In this document: positions 17,236 through 26,764 of the stretch, one piece after another | How positions within the stretch are numbered: position 1 is the stretch's first letter | Layout of the letters: each line of letters begins with the position of its first letter | From: Rhodopirellula sp. | GTDB lineage: Bacteria; Planctomycetota; Planctomycetia; Pirellulales; Pirellulaceae | NCBI GenBank assembly: GCA_002689655.1 | Contig: NZHC01000045.1 | Span: 112,483 to 176,482, forward strand | DNA length: 64,000 bases | Direction: 5' to 3' | Notes under the pieces: model-generated | Databases searched by the model: none | What the model saw: only the letters and a program-made list of their open reading frames with translations | What the model was told of the DNA's origin: nothing | Program-made: the position numbers and the translations under genes

Positions 17236-18312
17236 TTACAGAAGGTCCGTCTGGCTTCTTGCCTCCAATTCTTTGACAACTTCCCGCACACGTTCTTCGG
17301 CGTGTTTGGGTGCTACCAACGTCGCATCTTCGGTTTGCACGACGATCAGATCATCTATATCAATCGTCACGATCGTGTGGCCTTGTTGAGCATGAACAAT
17401 CGTTCCCCGAGTATCGATTCCAAGATGAGAACCCACCACAGTGTTACCTTGCTCATCTGGTTGATGGAGGCGTGAAAGCGCCTGCCAACTGCCGACATCA
17501 TCCCAAGGAAAAGGTGCTTCAATCGTGACCACATTGGGGTAATTTTCCATCACAGCATAATCAATGGAAGTACCGTTGATCGCAGTGAATTCAGCTTCAA
17601 GCGTGTCATTGAATCGATCTGTTCCTATCGCGTCCGCAATTTGTTCAATGTGCGAATGCATTTCTGGAACGCTCTTTTTCAGTGCCTCGAGAATCGTCGA
17701 CGCACGCCACAGAAAGATTCCACTGTTCCAATAGTAGGTGCCAGCTGCTACGTATTCTTCGGCCGTGACCCGGTCAGGTTTTTCACGAAATTTTTCAACT
17801 TGAAACGCGGCAATACTCGCACCATCGATTTGACCCGCTCTCTGAATATAACCAAAGGACTCAGCCGGATAAGTCGGTGGAATACCATAAGTAACGATCC
17901 TAGTTGGGTCTTGGTCAATCAACTCGCTACCTGCCGTGATCGCTTGCTGGAACTTTTCATGATCCTTGATCACATGATCCGATGGCATCACCAGCATTGT
18001 TCCTTCTGGATCGACTTTGGCCACCATTGCCGCAGCCAGACCGACACAGGGTGCTGTATCACGCTTACAGGGTTCGCCCACTACGTTCTGTTCAGGCAAA
18101 TCGGGCAACTGTAATCGCACCGCATCACTAAGAATTTTGTTGGTAACAATCAACTGTCGTTCTGCTGGCACGAGTCCACCCAAGCGATCCATGGTAGCCT
18201 GCAACATGCTTCGGTCACTGGACAGAGCCAGCAGTTGCTTGGGCACCAATTTCCTGCTAGCTGGCCAGAACCGAGTTCCGCTTCCACCTGCCATGACCAC
18301 TGCGTGAAGCAT
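17236..18312 (-). CDS. manC: Mannose-1-phosphate guanylyltransferase
   Basis: The enzyme makes GDP-mannose from GTP and mannose-1-phosphate for polysaccharides and glycans. The 358-residue protein has the nucleotidyltransferase signature GGSGTRFWPASRKLVPKQ with the pyrophosphorylase Lys, then VMPSDHVI, GYIQRAG, FREKPD, YYWNSGIF and FPWDDVGSW, all typical. It is of the short type, ending after the left-handed helix region without a phosphomannose isomerase domain. It is a single reverse gene, 166 bases downstream of the cytochrome gene's stop as read along the window. The link to neighbouring envelope genes is general rather than operonic. Confidence 0.93.
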   Translation of the reverse strand: MLHAVVMAGGSGTRFWPASRKLVPKQLLALSSDRSMLQATMDRLGGLVPAERQLIVTNKILSDAVRLQLPDLPEQNVVGEPCKRDTAPCVGLAAAMVAKVDPEGTMLVMPSDHVIKDHEKFQQAITAGSELIDQDPTRIVTYGIPPTYPAESFGYIQRAGQIDGASIAAFQVEKFREKPDRVTAEEYVAAGTYYWNSGIFLWRASTILEALKKSVPEMHSHIEQIADAIGTDRFNDTLEAEFTAINGTSIDYAVMENYPNVVTIEAPFPWDDVGSWQALSRLHQPDEQGNTVVGSHLGIDTRGTIVHAQQGHTIVTIDIDDLIVVQTEDATLVAPKHAEERVREVVKELEARSQTDLL

Positions 18313-18478
18313 GCTTGATTTCCTGCTTTTGAAAAGTGTCGGACGGGCGACCGCCCCAATCGTGGATAGCTAAGAGCGAACAGCCGTGCTTGTGAGCCAG
18401 TCAAACTGCAAAAACACTTGCAACAGCAACCCGTATACTCTCGCAAGCCCTAAAAATTCGATCCGTACACCAGCTAGC

Positions 18479-20806
18479 CTAATCACTTCCGGATTTCGCA
18501 CCAGCAGGAGTCCCACCTGGTGTCACGCTGTTCTTTCTAGAATCCTCGTTGATGCGTTGCAACAACAGGTCTCGCGCCTGCCGGAAGTCAGGAACATCCG
18601 GCGCCAAGTCGACCGCAGTCTCCAACTGCTCGAGTGCTTTGTCCATCTTGCCAGCCAGATAAAGAGCCAAACCGTAGCGATACTGAATTCCGGGATTCTG
18701 TGGCGCGAGCGCGGCATCTCTGGCGATCAGTGGTAACTCTTCCTGCCTAAGTTGCTCGATCCGCAACATGATATTTTCACGTTGCTGGGGTGCAGACTGA
18801 GGCAACACGCGTTCAAGCATCGAAGCCAAGTTGGTCCGGGGTCCTGTCATTTTTGGCTCGGTGCGTATAGCAGTCTCGTACGCTTCGATCGCGTCCTGAT
18901 ACCGGCCTCTGCCCTCACAAAGCATCGCCCATCCCATGTGAGCCCCCGCCCGATCAGAGGCAACCATCAGCGAAGTTCTAACTTCAGCCAGTGCATCGTC
19001 CAGTCGCTTGCGTTCTGCTGAACTCAGGGCCTGGTAGGTCCCGGAAATTACCAACAGACGCGCAGCCTCCGTCCGCACCAGTCGCGATTCATCATCAATA
19101 TGACGCATCAATGCTCGACGCACGACATCGGGTGATGCCCCCATGAACAGACCAATCGCTGCTGCTCGGACAATCGGGTGTTCGTCGAGATCGTCGACCA
19201 GTTTCTTCGCCTTGGCTGTTGCATTACCTACGCCCGAAGCTGCCAATTCACCAAGTGCCGAGGCCCTTGCCAGCACCGGCGTTAATTCCTCCGGTTGTGT
19301 TGCCACTCGCAACAACTCATTCACAGCACCCGGTTCACCTCTGCGAAACGCAACGATTGCCTCGCTAAAGTGCTTGGGCTGTTTGCGGTTTTCTCCATAC
19401 CACTTTTCACAGGCCGCATCGCACCATGCATCAGTCTTCATGACTGCTTCGGAAACCTGTTCGTCACCAGCTTCCGCGGCCTCAATCCAATCTGCGTACT
19501 CAAGCAACCCCAGCTGCTTTTGCTTGTCGATTGATTCCAACTGATCCTTCACATGACAACCACTGCAAGCATTCGGCGTCCCCAATTCAACCGATAGATC
19601 AGGACGAGGCACTCGCAGCGAATGATCTCGTCGCTTGTCGACATCCATGTACGTCCGGTGCGGCATATGACAATTGACACACATGGCGCCCGCAGTACCC
19701 GGAACGTGGTGATGATGCGAAGGCACATCATATTTTCCGGCTGCATGCTGGTGACAGGAAGTGCAGGTCTCGTTCCCGGGCGATTTCAATTTCAGAGAGT
19801 GGGGATCATGGCAATCCGTGCAACGGATTCCTTTGTGATACATCTTGCTTTGGATGAACGAACCATACACATAGACTTCATCTTTGATTTGGCCGTCGGC
19901 GAAATAGGTATCGTCACGAAGCAATTCGAGGTTGTAGAAATCGCAAAATTCATCACCCCCATGAAAATCTTCAGACAAGACCCCTCGACGACTATGGCAG
20001 GGGGCACAGGTCTGCAACTGTGGCTGAGCATTTTCACCCTTCAGTTTTGCCAAACCGTACCCATGCCGACGATCCCAGAACAGCGATTTGCTGTTCGCGA
20101 GTTCAAGATGCAAACTGCCAGGTCCGTGACACGCTTCACAACTGACATCAATCTCAGAAAACGTGGTGTGATAGGCCTGCTCAGCCGGATCAAAGTTTCT
20201 CTTCAGATTGGTTGAGTGACAATCCGCGCACATCGTTTGCCAGCGTTGGGCAACACCGGTCCAATGCAACGGATCGTCAGGTTCCAGCTTCTCGGCAACG
20301 TCTGGCGGTCGCAGATAGAACCATTTTTCTTTCAGCGTGTCCCAAGTGATCCGCAGAACCTGGACGCGAGCCACCTCGGTTGGTGGCATGTCTGCAGGGC
20401 GATCGAACTCGACCATGTACTGCTGCAACGGTGAGAATCCGAAGACATACTTGACTTCGAAATCCTGCATCTCTCCGTCTTCGCCCTCGGTATAAACCAT
20501 GAATCGTTCACCATCGCGGTACATGCGATTGACGAGTCCATCATGCTCAAAGGTCACATTGTCAAAATCGCCAAGCACAGATGTCTCGGTGGCATGATCC
20601 ATGGCGAGATCGTGATCCGAGCCACGAAAGGCTTCGGCTTCCTTCTGATGGCAATCGACACAGGTTGAACGTCCTACAAAGCGACGTTCTACGCCTTCTG
20701 GCACCGCTGACCAATAGTCAGCAAAGACTCCCCCGGCCAACACAAGCAATGCAACCCCAGCAATTCCCGCTGGGCTCTTCAATTTCAATGTGGGCTTTCG
20801 AACCAA
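18479..20806 (-). CDS. Octahaem c-type cytochrome with HEAT-like and TPR repeats
   Basis: The 775-residue protein begins with a signal anchor (GIAGVALLVLAGGVFADYW) and carries eight CxxCH haem sites, with first Cys at about 49, 193, 223, 267, 329, 348, 376 and 414, as in cytochrome c554-related multihaem proteins. After residue ~490 it turns into helical repeats: a HEAT-like part (VRAAAIGLFMGASPDVVRRALM) and then TPRs (YQDAIEAYETAIRTEP, GKMDKALEQLETAVDLAP). It should sit in the periplasm and carry electrons; the repeat part probably docks a partner. The electron donor and acceptor are not visible. It lies 47 bases downstream of a small secreted-protein gene on the same strand. Maturation would rely on a DsbD-type pathway such as the one at 3.7 kb. 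Confidence 0.9.
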   Translation of the reverse strand: MVRKPTLKLKSPAGIAGVALLVLAGGVFADYWSAVPEGVERRFVGRSTCVDCHQKEAEAFRGSDHDLAMDHATETSVLGDFDNVTFEHDGLVNRMYRDGERFMVYTEGEDGEMQDFEVKYVFGFSPLQQYMVEFDRPADMPPTEVARVQVLRITWDTLKEKWFYLRPPDVAEKLEPDDPLHWTGVAQRWQTMCADCHSTNLKRNFDPAEQAYHTTFSEIDVSCEACHGPGSLHLELANSKSLFWDRRHGYGLAKLKGENAQPQLQTCAPCHSRRGVLSEDFHGGDEFCDFYNLELLRDDTYFADGQIKDEVYVYGSFIQSKMYHKGIRCTDCHDPHSLKLKSPGNETCTSCHQHAAGKYDVPSHHHHVPGTAGAMCVNCHMPHRTYMDVDKRRDHSLRVPRPDLSVELGTPNACSGCHVKDQLESIDKQKQLGLLEYADWIEAAEAGDEQVSEAVMKTDAWCDAACEKWYGENRKQPKHFSEAIVAFRRGEPGAVNELLRVATQPEELTPVLARASALGELAASGVGNATAKAKKLVDDLDEHPIVRAAAIGLFMGASPDVVRRALMRHIDDESRLVRTEAARLLVISGTYQALSSAERKRLDDALAEVRTSLMVASDRAGAHMGWAMLCEGRGRYQDAIEAYETAIRTEPKMTGPRTNLASMLERVLPQSAPQQRENIMLRIEQLRQEELPLIARDAALAPQNPGIQYRYGLALYLAGKMDKALEQLETAVDLAPDVPDFRQARDLLLQRINEDSRKNSVTPGGTPAGAKSGSD

Positions 20807-20853
20807 GAGAGTGTGTTGGGTCAGAGTATTAAGGATCTAGAACTTGTATCAGT

Positions 20854-21372
20854 CTACTCGGATAACAACTTTACTGCCTCTGCCCTCATCCGGTTCACCA
20901 AATCTGTGCGAGACGCGTCTGCTGTATCACCTGAACTTTTTGCGCAGTTCTCCAGTAAGCGACTCGCCTTGAGCAGCTGTTCGGCGGTTTTCGCATTCGC
21001 GGACCGCAGCGGTTGCTGAGTTGCCTCTGTGAGAAACGTCTCCGCGGCTCCGGTGGGCCCCGCTTCCCGATCCCAATCGAGGTCCAGCCCAAGCTCCCGA
21101 TGACGTTCAGCAATGGCCTGCATCACATCTCCCAAAATCGGATCATTGACCTGATTTTCCGGGGCTCGTCCCTCAGCCGCAGCACGAATAGCTTGAAAAG
21201 CCTCCGAGTTCTCCAAGTCAGACTCTCGCAAAGGTGGCAAAGCGGGTAGCGGCATCACCTCAACATCGGGCAATGGCAAAGCTTTGGGCGGATCTCCTTC
21301 CGCACTGTAAAAACCGTAAAGGGCCAAGAATAGAAAACAAGAACCCACCAAAAAACGTAGCTGAACGCGCAT
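20854..21372 (-). CDS. Small secreted hypothetical protein upstream of the cytochrome gene
   Basis: I do not recognise this 172-residue protein. It starts with a clear signal peptide or anchor (LRFLVGSCFLFLALYGFYSA), followed by a Pro-rich stretch (PLPDVEVMPLPALPPL) and a helical, acidic remainder with no Cys pair or haem site apart from one Cys near the end. It ends 47 bases before the cytochrome start on the same strand, so cotranscription is likely and a helper role in the periplasm is possible, but nothing in the sequence proves it. Confidence 0.6.
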   Translation of the reverse strand: MRVQLRFLVGSCFLFLALYGFYSAEGDPPKALPLPDVEVMPLPALPPLRESDLENSEAFQAIRAAAEGRAPENQVNDPILGDVMQAIAERHRELGLDLDWDREAGPTGAAETFLTEATQQPLRSANAKTAEQLLKASRLLENCAKSSGDTADASRTDLVNRMRAEAVKLLSE

Positions 21373-21638
21373 CGCATCTTCCTTCCACTGGAGTGACAGC
21401 GAGATATTCTAGAGAAACCATGCGATGGAACGAAGAGCGATGTTCGCTACACCCGATTGCCACATCTTGGCCGGAACCGGGAAAAAACGAGCATTGATGG
21501 GCATTTCGATGAAGCCAGCACGTCGTTCTGCTGATTTTGTGTTCCGAAATGCTCAAAACCACATATCCACTCCTCTCGTCTTCAATCCCGAGGTAGAGAG
21601 GACCTGAGTTTCTAGTCATTGCTTCCGGTCATTGAAGA

Positions 21639-23042
21639 TCAGGTCACTGGGGTGACAACCACCACGCGTACATCACAAACATTGGTTCCGGTCGGTCCTG
21701 TCTTGAGCAGTCCACCAGTCTGCTCGAAGAAGTGATACGCGTCATTTCGCGTTAGATATTCGTCAGGGCTCAGTTGTTGCCTGCTTGCGTTTTGATGCAC
21801 TTCATCATCGAGAACTGCGCCTGCGGCATCGGTGGGGCCATCTTCACCATCGGTTCCACCAGATAACAAACACAGACGTTGCCATTCACGTTCTGACAAA
21901 TCGCTTGCCAGCAAGGTTTGGTAGGCGCTCAGGATCAACTGCTGGTTACGACCTCCAAGTCCACGAATCGCCTCGGGCGCCAGTTTGACGATCGGCTCCC
22001 CACCGGTGATCAGACAATCGTTTTGATGTGTCGCCGACTCAGCTCGCAACATACGGATTGCCATTTCGGCCAATCGACGGCCAACGTCTTCGGCGGCCCC
22101 CTCAGATTGACGGGCAGATTGCATGACATGGTTATAACCTCGTCGCTCAGCCACGATCCCTGCCTCATCCACCGCCACGGCATTGTTACCTATCACCATT
22201 GTCGTATGCCTACAGACCTCGGAGGCTTTGGCTTGCAACTTAGGCTGGCGTGTTGCATTACTCACTTGGAGTCGTAATGCACGGTACACAGATTCGGGTA
22301 GACATTTTGTGAGGTCGTACGTTTCCAAAACCTCCAGCGCCTGATTTGGAGTCGACGAATCGATCACAGTTGGCCCCGAAGCGATCAAGTCGAGGGGATC
22401 ACCTAAGACGTCTGAGAGCACCAAAGTGATCAATTCTGCTGCCTTACAAGCCAACAGCAGACCGCCGCCTTTGATGCAACTGAGATGCTTACGAACGGTA
22501 TTTAGCTCTGTAATGTCGGCTCCCGCCCCGCTCAAGAACTTCGTAACTTCCAATTTATCCGCCAAGCTGATTTCAGGAAGAGGTGCCGGCATCAGCGCGC
22601 TGCCTCCTCCCGAGATCAAAGCGATGCAAAGATCCCGTTCCCCAGCCTCGCTTACTTTCCGAATGATTTGCTCGGTACCGATGACGCCCTCTTCTGTCGG
22701 TTCATTGATTCCGGCGGGGCGGGCAGGGTGCAGAAGCACGTTTCCCGACAAAGATTTTCCGTCAATGATTTTGGAAACCTCAGTTCCCGCTGGCACGTTG
22801 ACCCAACCGGAGACGGGCAGCCAATCACCTAGGGATGCAATCAACCCGCGTGTCATTGCGGCACCGGCTTTTCCCGCCCCCACGACCAGAACACGATCAA
22901 AGTCACATCGTTTCCACTGCTGTGCACCGATAATCAACCGATCACCATCAATAGTTACCTCACGATGCACGAGCCCCTCGGCACGCACCGCATCGACGCC
23001 TGCATTCCAGATTTCGACGGCGTCCTGTCTTAAATTGGTCAT
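21639..23042 (-). CDS. gckA: Glycerate 2-kinase, MOFRL family
   Basis: This class II glycerate kinase phosphorylates D-glycerate to 2-phosphoglycerate, feeding it into lower glycolysis. The 467-residue protein has VLVVGAGKAGAAM, LISGGGSALMPAP, KHLSCIKGGGL, LSDVLGDPLDLIASGP, the LITGGEPIV motif and the C-terminal MOFRL block LLSGGTDGEDGPTDAAGA. The frame is open up to 23417, but that extension is antisense to the helicase gene; MTNLRQDAVEIW at 23042 is the normal family start. It is divergent from the helicase with a 96-base gap that must hold both promoters. With Pgk at 47 kb and the possible sugar-acid genes nearby it fits glycerate catabolism. Confidence 0.9.
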   Translation of the reverse strand: MTNLRQDAVEIWNAGVDAVRAEGLVHREVTIDGDRLIIGAQQWKRCDFDRVLVVGAGKAGAAMTRGLIASLGDWLPVSGWVNVPAGTEVSKIIDGKSLSGNVLLHPARPAGINEPTEEGVIGTEQIIRKVSEAGERDLCIALISGGGSALMPAPLPEISLADKLEVTKFLSGAGADITELNTVRKHLSCIKGGGLLLACKAAELITLVLSDVLGDPLDLIASGPTVIDSSTPNQALEVLETYDLTKCLPESVYRALRLQVSNATRQPKLQAKASEVCRHTTMVIGNNAVAVDEAGIVAERRGYNHVMQSARQSEGAAEDVGRRLAEMAIRMLRAESATHQNDCLITGGEPIVKLAPEAIRGLGGRNQQLILSAYQTLLASDLSEREWQRLCLLSGGTDGEDGPTDAAGAVLDDEVHQNASRQQLSPDEYLTRNDAYHFFEQTGGLLKTGPTGTNVCDVRVVVVTPVT

Positions 23043-23138
23043 TTGACTACTCGAAATCGCGTATTTTTGCCGCCTGACTGCCAGACAAACTCGTTGCATC
23101 TGCCACCGGTGGCCTGTGGCTGTTATAAGTGTGCAGTC

Positions 23139-25622
23139 ATGAATAAGCCAAGCGATGATCAGCAAAACATCAAGCAGCCAAGCGATCTTCCCGACCGCGA
23201 TGAGCTTGCATCCGAGTATTTTGATCGATTGCCCTTCGATCCGTACCCGGTTCAGGAGGAAGCTTTGCTCGCCTATTTTACCGGCGATCAAGGAGTGCTG
23301 GTCTGTGCCCCGACTGGAACCGGCAAGACGCTGATTGCCGAAGCTTCTGTGTATGAGGCGTTGCGAACTGGGCAGCGGATGTACTACACGACACCGCTGA
23401 TCGCCTTGACCGATCAAAAACTGGATGAGCTACGCCAATCGGCCGTCCGCTGGGGTTTTTCGGCTGACAGTGTCGGTCTGGTCACTGGCAATCGCAGCGT
23501 GAATCCAGATGCCCCCGTCTTGGTAGTCGTGGCTGAAATTTTGTTGAATCGACTTCTCAACCCAGAGGCATTTGACTTTGCGAAGGTATCTGGAGTGGTG
23601 ATGGACGAGTTCCACTCGTTCAACGATCGAGAACGGGGCATTGTCTGGGAACTGACGCTCGGACTTTTGCCAGCTCATGTCCGAACATTGCTCATCAGCG
23701 CAACGGTTGGCAATGCGCTCGAGTTCACGTCGTGGCTAAACCGTGCCCATAACCGCCGCCTGCAACTGGTTGTGGGAACGGAGCGTAAAGTTCCACTTCA
23801 ATACGAATGGGTCGCTGATGAATTGCTGGCCGATGTTTCCGAAAAACTTGCAGCAGGAGGTGAAACAGAACGCCGTACTCCGGGCTTGATGTTCTGTTTC
23901 AGTCGATCACAGTGCTGGACGACCGCAGAGTTACTCAAAGGTAAAAAGCTGATCGACAAGCAGCGTCAAAGCGAGTTAGCGGACTATCTGAATCAGGCGA
24001 GCATGTCCGAGGGAGCTGGCCCGAAGTTGAAACAAATTTTAATGCGTGGCGTCGGCGTGCATCATGCTGGCATTCTGCCTCGTTACCGACGCATCGTAGA
24101 AGAGCTATTTCAACGCAAGCTACTTGCTTTTTGTGTGTGTACTGAAACGCTCGCGGCTGGAATCAATCTCCCAGCCCGGAGCGTGATTCTGCCGTGCTTG
24201 CTCAAAGGTCCACGAGACAAAAAGAAACTGGTTGAAACAGCATCAGCACAGCAGATTTTCGGACGAGCCGGTCGACCACAATTCGACGACCGGGGCTATG
24301 TCTTTGCATTAGCACATGAAGACGATGTCAAAATTCATCGTTGGCGGGAAAAGTACGACTCGATCCCCGAAGACACGAAAGACCCGGGCCTGATGAAGGC
24401 CAAGAAGCAGCTAAAAAAGAAAATGCCCAAGCGACGCTCCGGTGAAACCTACTGGAACGAGCAGCAATTCCTGCAATTGCAGCAGGCAGAAGCGGACGAC
24501 CTGGCCAGTCGCGGACGCCTGCCGTGGCGACTATTAGCCTATTTCTTCTGCAAAGACCCGTCCGTCCAACCCCTTCGCGACATGGTGGGTCGACGCCTGT
24601 TGACCCCGAAAGGAATCGAGGAAGCACAACGTGACCTCAACCGCATGTTGATCACACTGTGGTCAGCCGGATATGTGGAACTCGACCCAAAACCAATTGC
24701 TGCAGCTCCGAAAACAGCACGTAAAGCCAGCCAAGCTGACGAGCCAGCCAAGACCGAGGGGCTGTTTGGTGGACTATTGGACCAAATGCGTACACCGGAC
24801 ACTGAACCCCAAAACCCCGCCGAAGAAGACAATCAGGACCCGGCACTCATCGAAAGCCGGGGTTATGAAGTCGAGAACTACAAACCTGACACAGCGAAAC
24901 CCACCGAACGGCTGGATCGATTGGTTCACCTGCGAAGTATTAACCCACTGTTTGGCGTCTACTTGGCAGACCAATTGGCGATCGCTGATCCGCAAGAACG
25001 CATTGCTGCACTGGAAAGTGTACTCGAGGTCCCCGGCACAGTGGCCCGATTCACCCGCATGCCATCGCTCGAGGAAATGCCACCGGGCACACTGGCCACC
25101 AGTCGTCTGGACCCACAACTACTGCAACTCGGTTTGGCGACTGCCGAAGAACTGGGTGCAAAGTCAGAGGAAGAGGAAGAAGAAGTGGTCGACCGTGGGT
25201 TTGGACGAGTGATGTTCCAAGAACCGCGTGTCTGGCCACTCACCATTGGTGAAAAAGTTCTCCGCATGTTTCGACACGAATTCCCGCGAGTCCATAACGT
25301 TAATGTGCGTCCGGTATGGATTGTCGGAGAACTGATGGAATTTGGCGGAGACTTCAACAAGTACGTCACCTCCCGCAAACTTCAGAAAGAAGAGGGGATT
25401 CTATTTCGACATTGTCTTCGAATGATCCTGCTGTTGGATGAAATGGCAAATATCCCACCTCTCGAAACGACTGTCGAAACGTGGGAAAACCCGCTCGACG
25501 AATTAGCCGATCGCCTGACCGAAACCTGTCGATCCATTGATCCACAAAGCACCGATGAAATCCTGATCCAACCAGGCAGTGACGCTGCTTCTCTCGTTGA
25601 TCCCGGTCGTCGCAACTCCTAG
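23139..25622 (+). CDS. Ski2-like DEAD/DEAH-box helicase
   Basis: The 827-residue protein has Walker A CAPTGTGKT, motif Ia TTPLIALTDQK, motif II DEFH, motif III ISAT, a helicase C domain with GVGVHHAGILPRYR and CTETLAAGINLPA, and motif VI QIFGRAGRPQFDDRG. This order and the GVHHAG motif place it with the Ski2/Mtr4 group, which unwinds RNA or DNA. After residue ~430 it has a Lys-rich linker, a winged-helix-like segment, and a long acidic tail (SEEEEEEVVDRG) before a conserved-looking C-terminal domain I cannot name. The start is the ATG at 23139; the frame runs upstream to 23043 without family-like residues. LpxK follows after 13 bases. Confidence 0.88.
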   Translation: MNKPSDDQQNIKQPSDLPDRDELASEYFDRLPFDPYPVQEEALLAYFTGDQGVLVCAPTGTGKTLIAEASVYEALRTGQRMYYTTPLIALTDQKLDELRQSAVRWGFSADSVGLVTGNRSVNPDAPVLVVVAEILLNRLLNPEAFDFAKVSGVVMDEFHSFNDRERGIVWELTLGLLPAHVRTLLISATVGNALEFTSWLNRAHNRRLQLVVGTERKVPLQYEWVADELLADVSEKLAAGGETERRTPGLMFCFSRSQCWTTAELLKGKKLIDKQRQSELADYLNQASMSEGAGPKLKQILMRGVGVHHAGILPRYRRIVEELFQRKLLAFCVCTETLAAGINLPARSVILPCLLKGPRDKKKLVETASAQQIFGRAGRPQFDDRGYVFALAHEDDVKIHRWREKYDSIPEDTKDPGLMKAKKQLKKKMPKRRSGETYWNEQQFLQLQQAEADDLASRGRLPWRLLAYFFCKDPSVQPLRDMVGRRLLTPKGIEEAQRDLNRMLITLWSAGYVELDPKPIAAAPKTARKASQADEPAKTEGLFGGLLDQMRTPDTEPQNPAEEDNQDPALIESRGYEVENYKPDTAKPTERLDRLVHLRSINPLFGVYLADQLAIADPQERIAALESVLEVPGTVARFTRMPSLEEMPPGTLATSRLDPQLLQLGLATAEELGAKSEEEEEEVVDRGFGRVMFQEPRVWPLTIGEKVLRMFRHEFPRVHNVNVRPVWIVGELMEFGGDFNKYVTSRKLQKEEGILFRHCLRMILLLDEMANIPPLETTVETWENPLDELADRLTETCRSIDPQSTDEILIQPGSDAASLVDPGRRNS

Positions 25623-25635
25623 GAAAACTTCGTTG

Positions 25636-26751
25636 ATGGATCATCGATCGATCATGAGCGGTAAACGCGGCGACCCATTTGCCATGGCAATGAGAGTGGT
25701 GCTGCGAATGGCAAGTGTTCCCTACAGCATTGCTGTGCGTCGGCGCAACCGCAAATATGATCGGCAAGTTGCCGACATTCAGCGATGCGGGGTCCCTGTA
25801 ATCAGTGTGGGCAACCTGACCACAGGTGGTACCGGAAAAACACCCATCGTATGTCTCCTTGCCAAGAGGTTTCGCCAGCGGGGACTGCGAGTGGCAATCG
25901 TCAGCCGTGGCTATGGTCGTGGTGATGGCGATGCCAATGACGAGGCGATGGAATTACACGCACGCCTCCCAGACGTCCCCCACATACAGAACCCCGATCG
26001 TGTGGCGGCGGCGCAGGTAGCGATCGAAGAACTTGAAGCTCAGATCATTTTAATGGACGACGGCTTTCAACACCGACGTCTGCACCGAGACCTCGACCTT
26101 GTCGTCATTGATGCCACCTGCCCATTCGGTTTTGGCCACCCATTGCCGCGAGGACTGCTGCGTGAATCAATGGACAGCCTGGCCCGTGCTGACGCAGTAC
26201 TGATCACACGATGCCAAACCGTTAAGCCCAACGCAATCGAATCAATTCGAGAGAAGATTGCCACCTACAACGCTGAGATACCAATTTTAGCCAGCAACCA
26301 CAGACCCATCGGATTGTTGGAATACCCGGAAACCTACCTACCGCTGAAGAATATCGATCAGCAGAATGTGGGTGTCTTGTCGGCCATTGGCAACCCTGAC
26401 GCCTTTGAACATACCGTCCTCCAATGTGGTGCCAACGTGCAAAGCGCAAGACATCTGCCGGACCATGATCCCTATGCTCCAGAAACCGTTGCGTCACTTC
26501 GGGAATGGGCACAGCATCTTGGAGATAAAATTGCCTACATCGTTTGCACTCACAAAGATCTGGTCAAACTTCAAACAGACCGTCTCGGTGGCAAACGTCT
26601 GGTCGCCTTGCAAATTGAATTGACGCTCCAAAGTGAAGTAAAAGAATTTGACGAGATGCTCGACCGGATGGCAGGACTGAGCTTCACAGCATCATCGATC
26701 AACGAGGCATCGTCCGCTCAGACAGTTATCAACCAAACCGATTCCGAATGA
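25636..26751 (+). CDS. lpxK: Tetraacyldisaccharide 4'-kinase
   Basis: LpxK adds the 4'-phosphate to the lipid A precursor at the inner membrane. The 371-residue protein has the family P-loop ISVGNLTTGGTGKTP, the SRGYGR motif, LMDDGFQHRRLHRDLDLVVID and PLPRGLLRES, all diagnostic. An N-terminal amphipathic/hydrophobic segment (RVVLRMASVPYSIAVRRRN) fits membrane association. I chose ATG 25636, 13 bases after the helicase stop, with AGGA in front; a second ATG at 25654 is possible. Its presence indicates that the organism makes lipid A and has an outer membrane. The next gene is convergent and ends 13 bases away. Confidence 0.94.
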   Translation: MDHRSIMSGKRGDPFAMAMRVVLRMASVPYSIAVRRRNRKYDRQVADIQRCGVPVISVGNLTTGGTGKTPIVCLLAKRFRQRGLRVAIVSRGYGRGDGDANDEAMELHARLPDVPHIQNPDRVAAAQVAIEELEAQIILMDDGFQHRRLHRDLDLVVIDATCPFGFGHPLPRGLLRESMDSLARADAVLITRCQTVKPNAIESIREKIATYNAEIPILASNHRPIGLLEYPETYLPLKNIDQQNVGVLSAIGNPDAFEHTVLQCGANVQSARHLPDHDPYAPETVASLREWAQHLGDKIAYIVCTHKDLVKLQTDRLGGKRLVALQIELTLQSEVKEFDEMLDRMAGLSFTASSINEASSAQTVINQTDSE

Positions 26752-26764
26752 ACCGCAGTAAGCA

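Noticed and set aside
21639-23417. 592-residue version of the glycerate kinase frame
   Set aside because: The part before 23042 is antisense to the start of the helicase gene and does not match the family; the normal start gives 467 residues.
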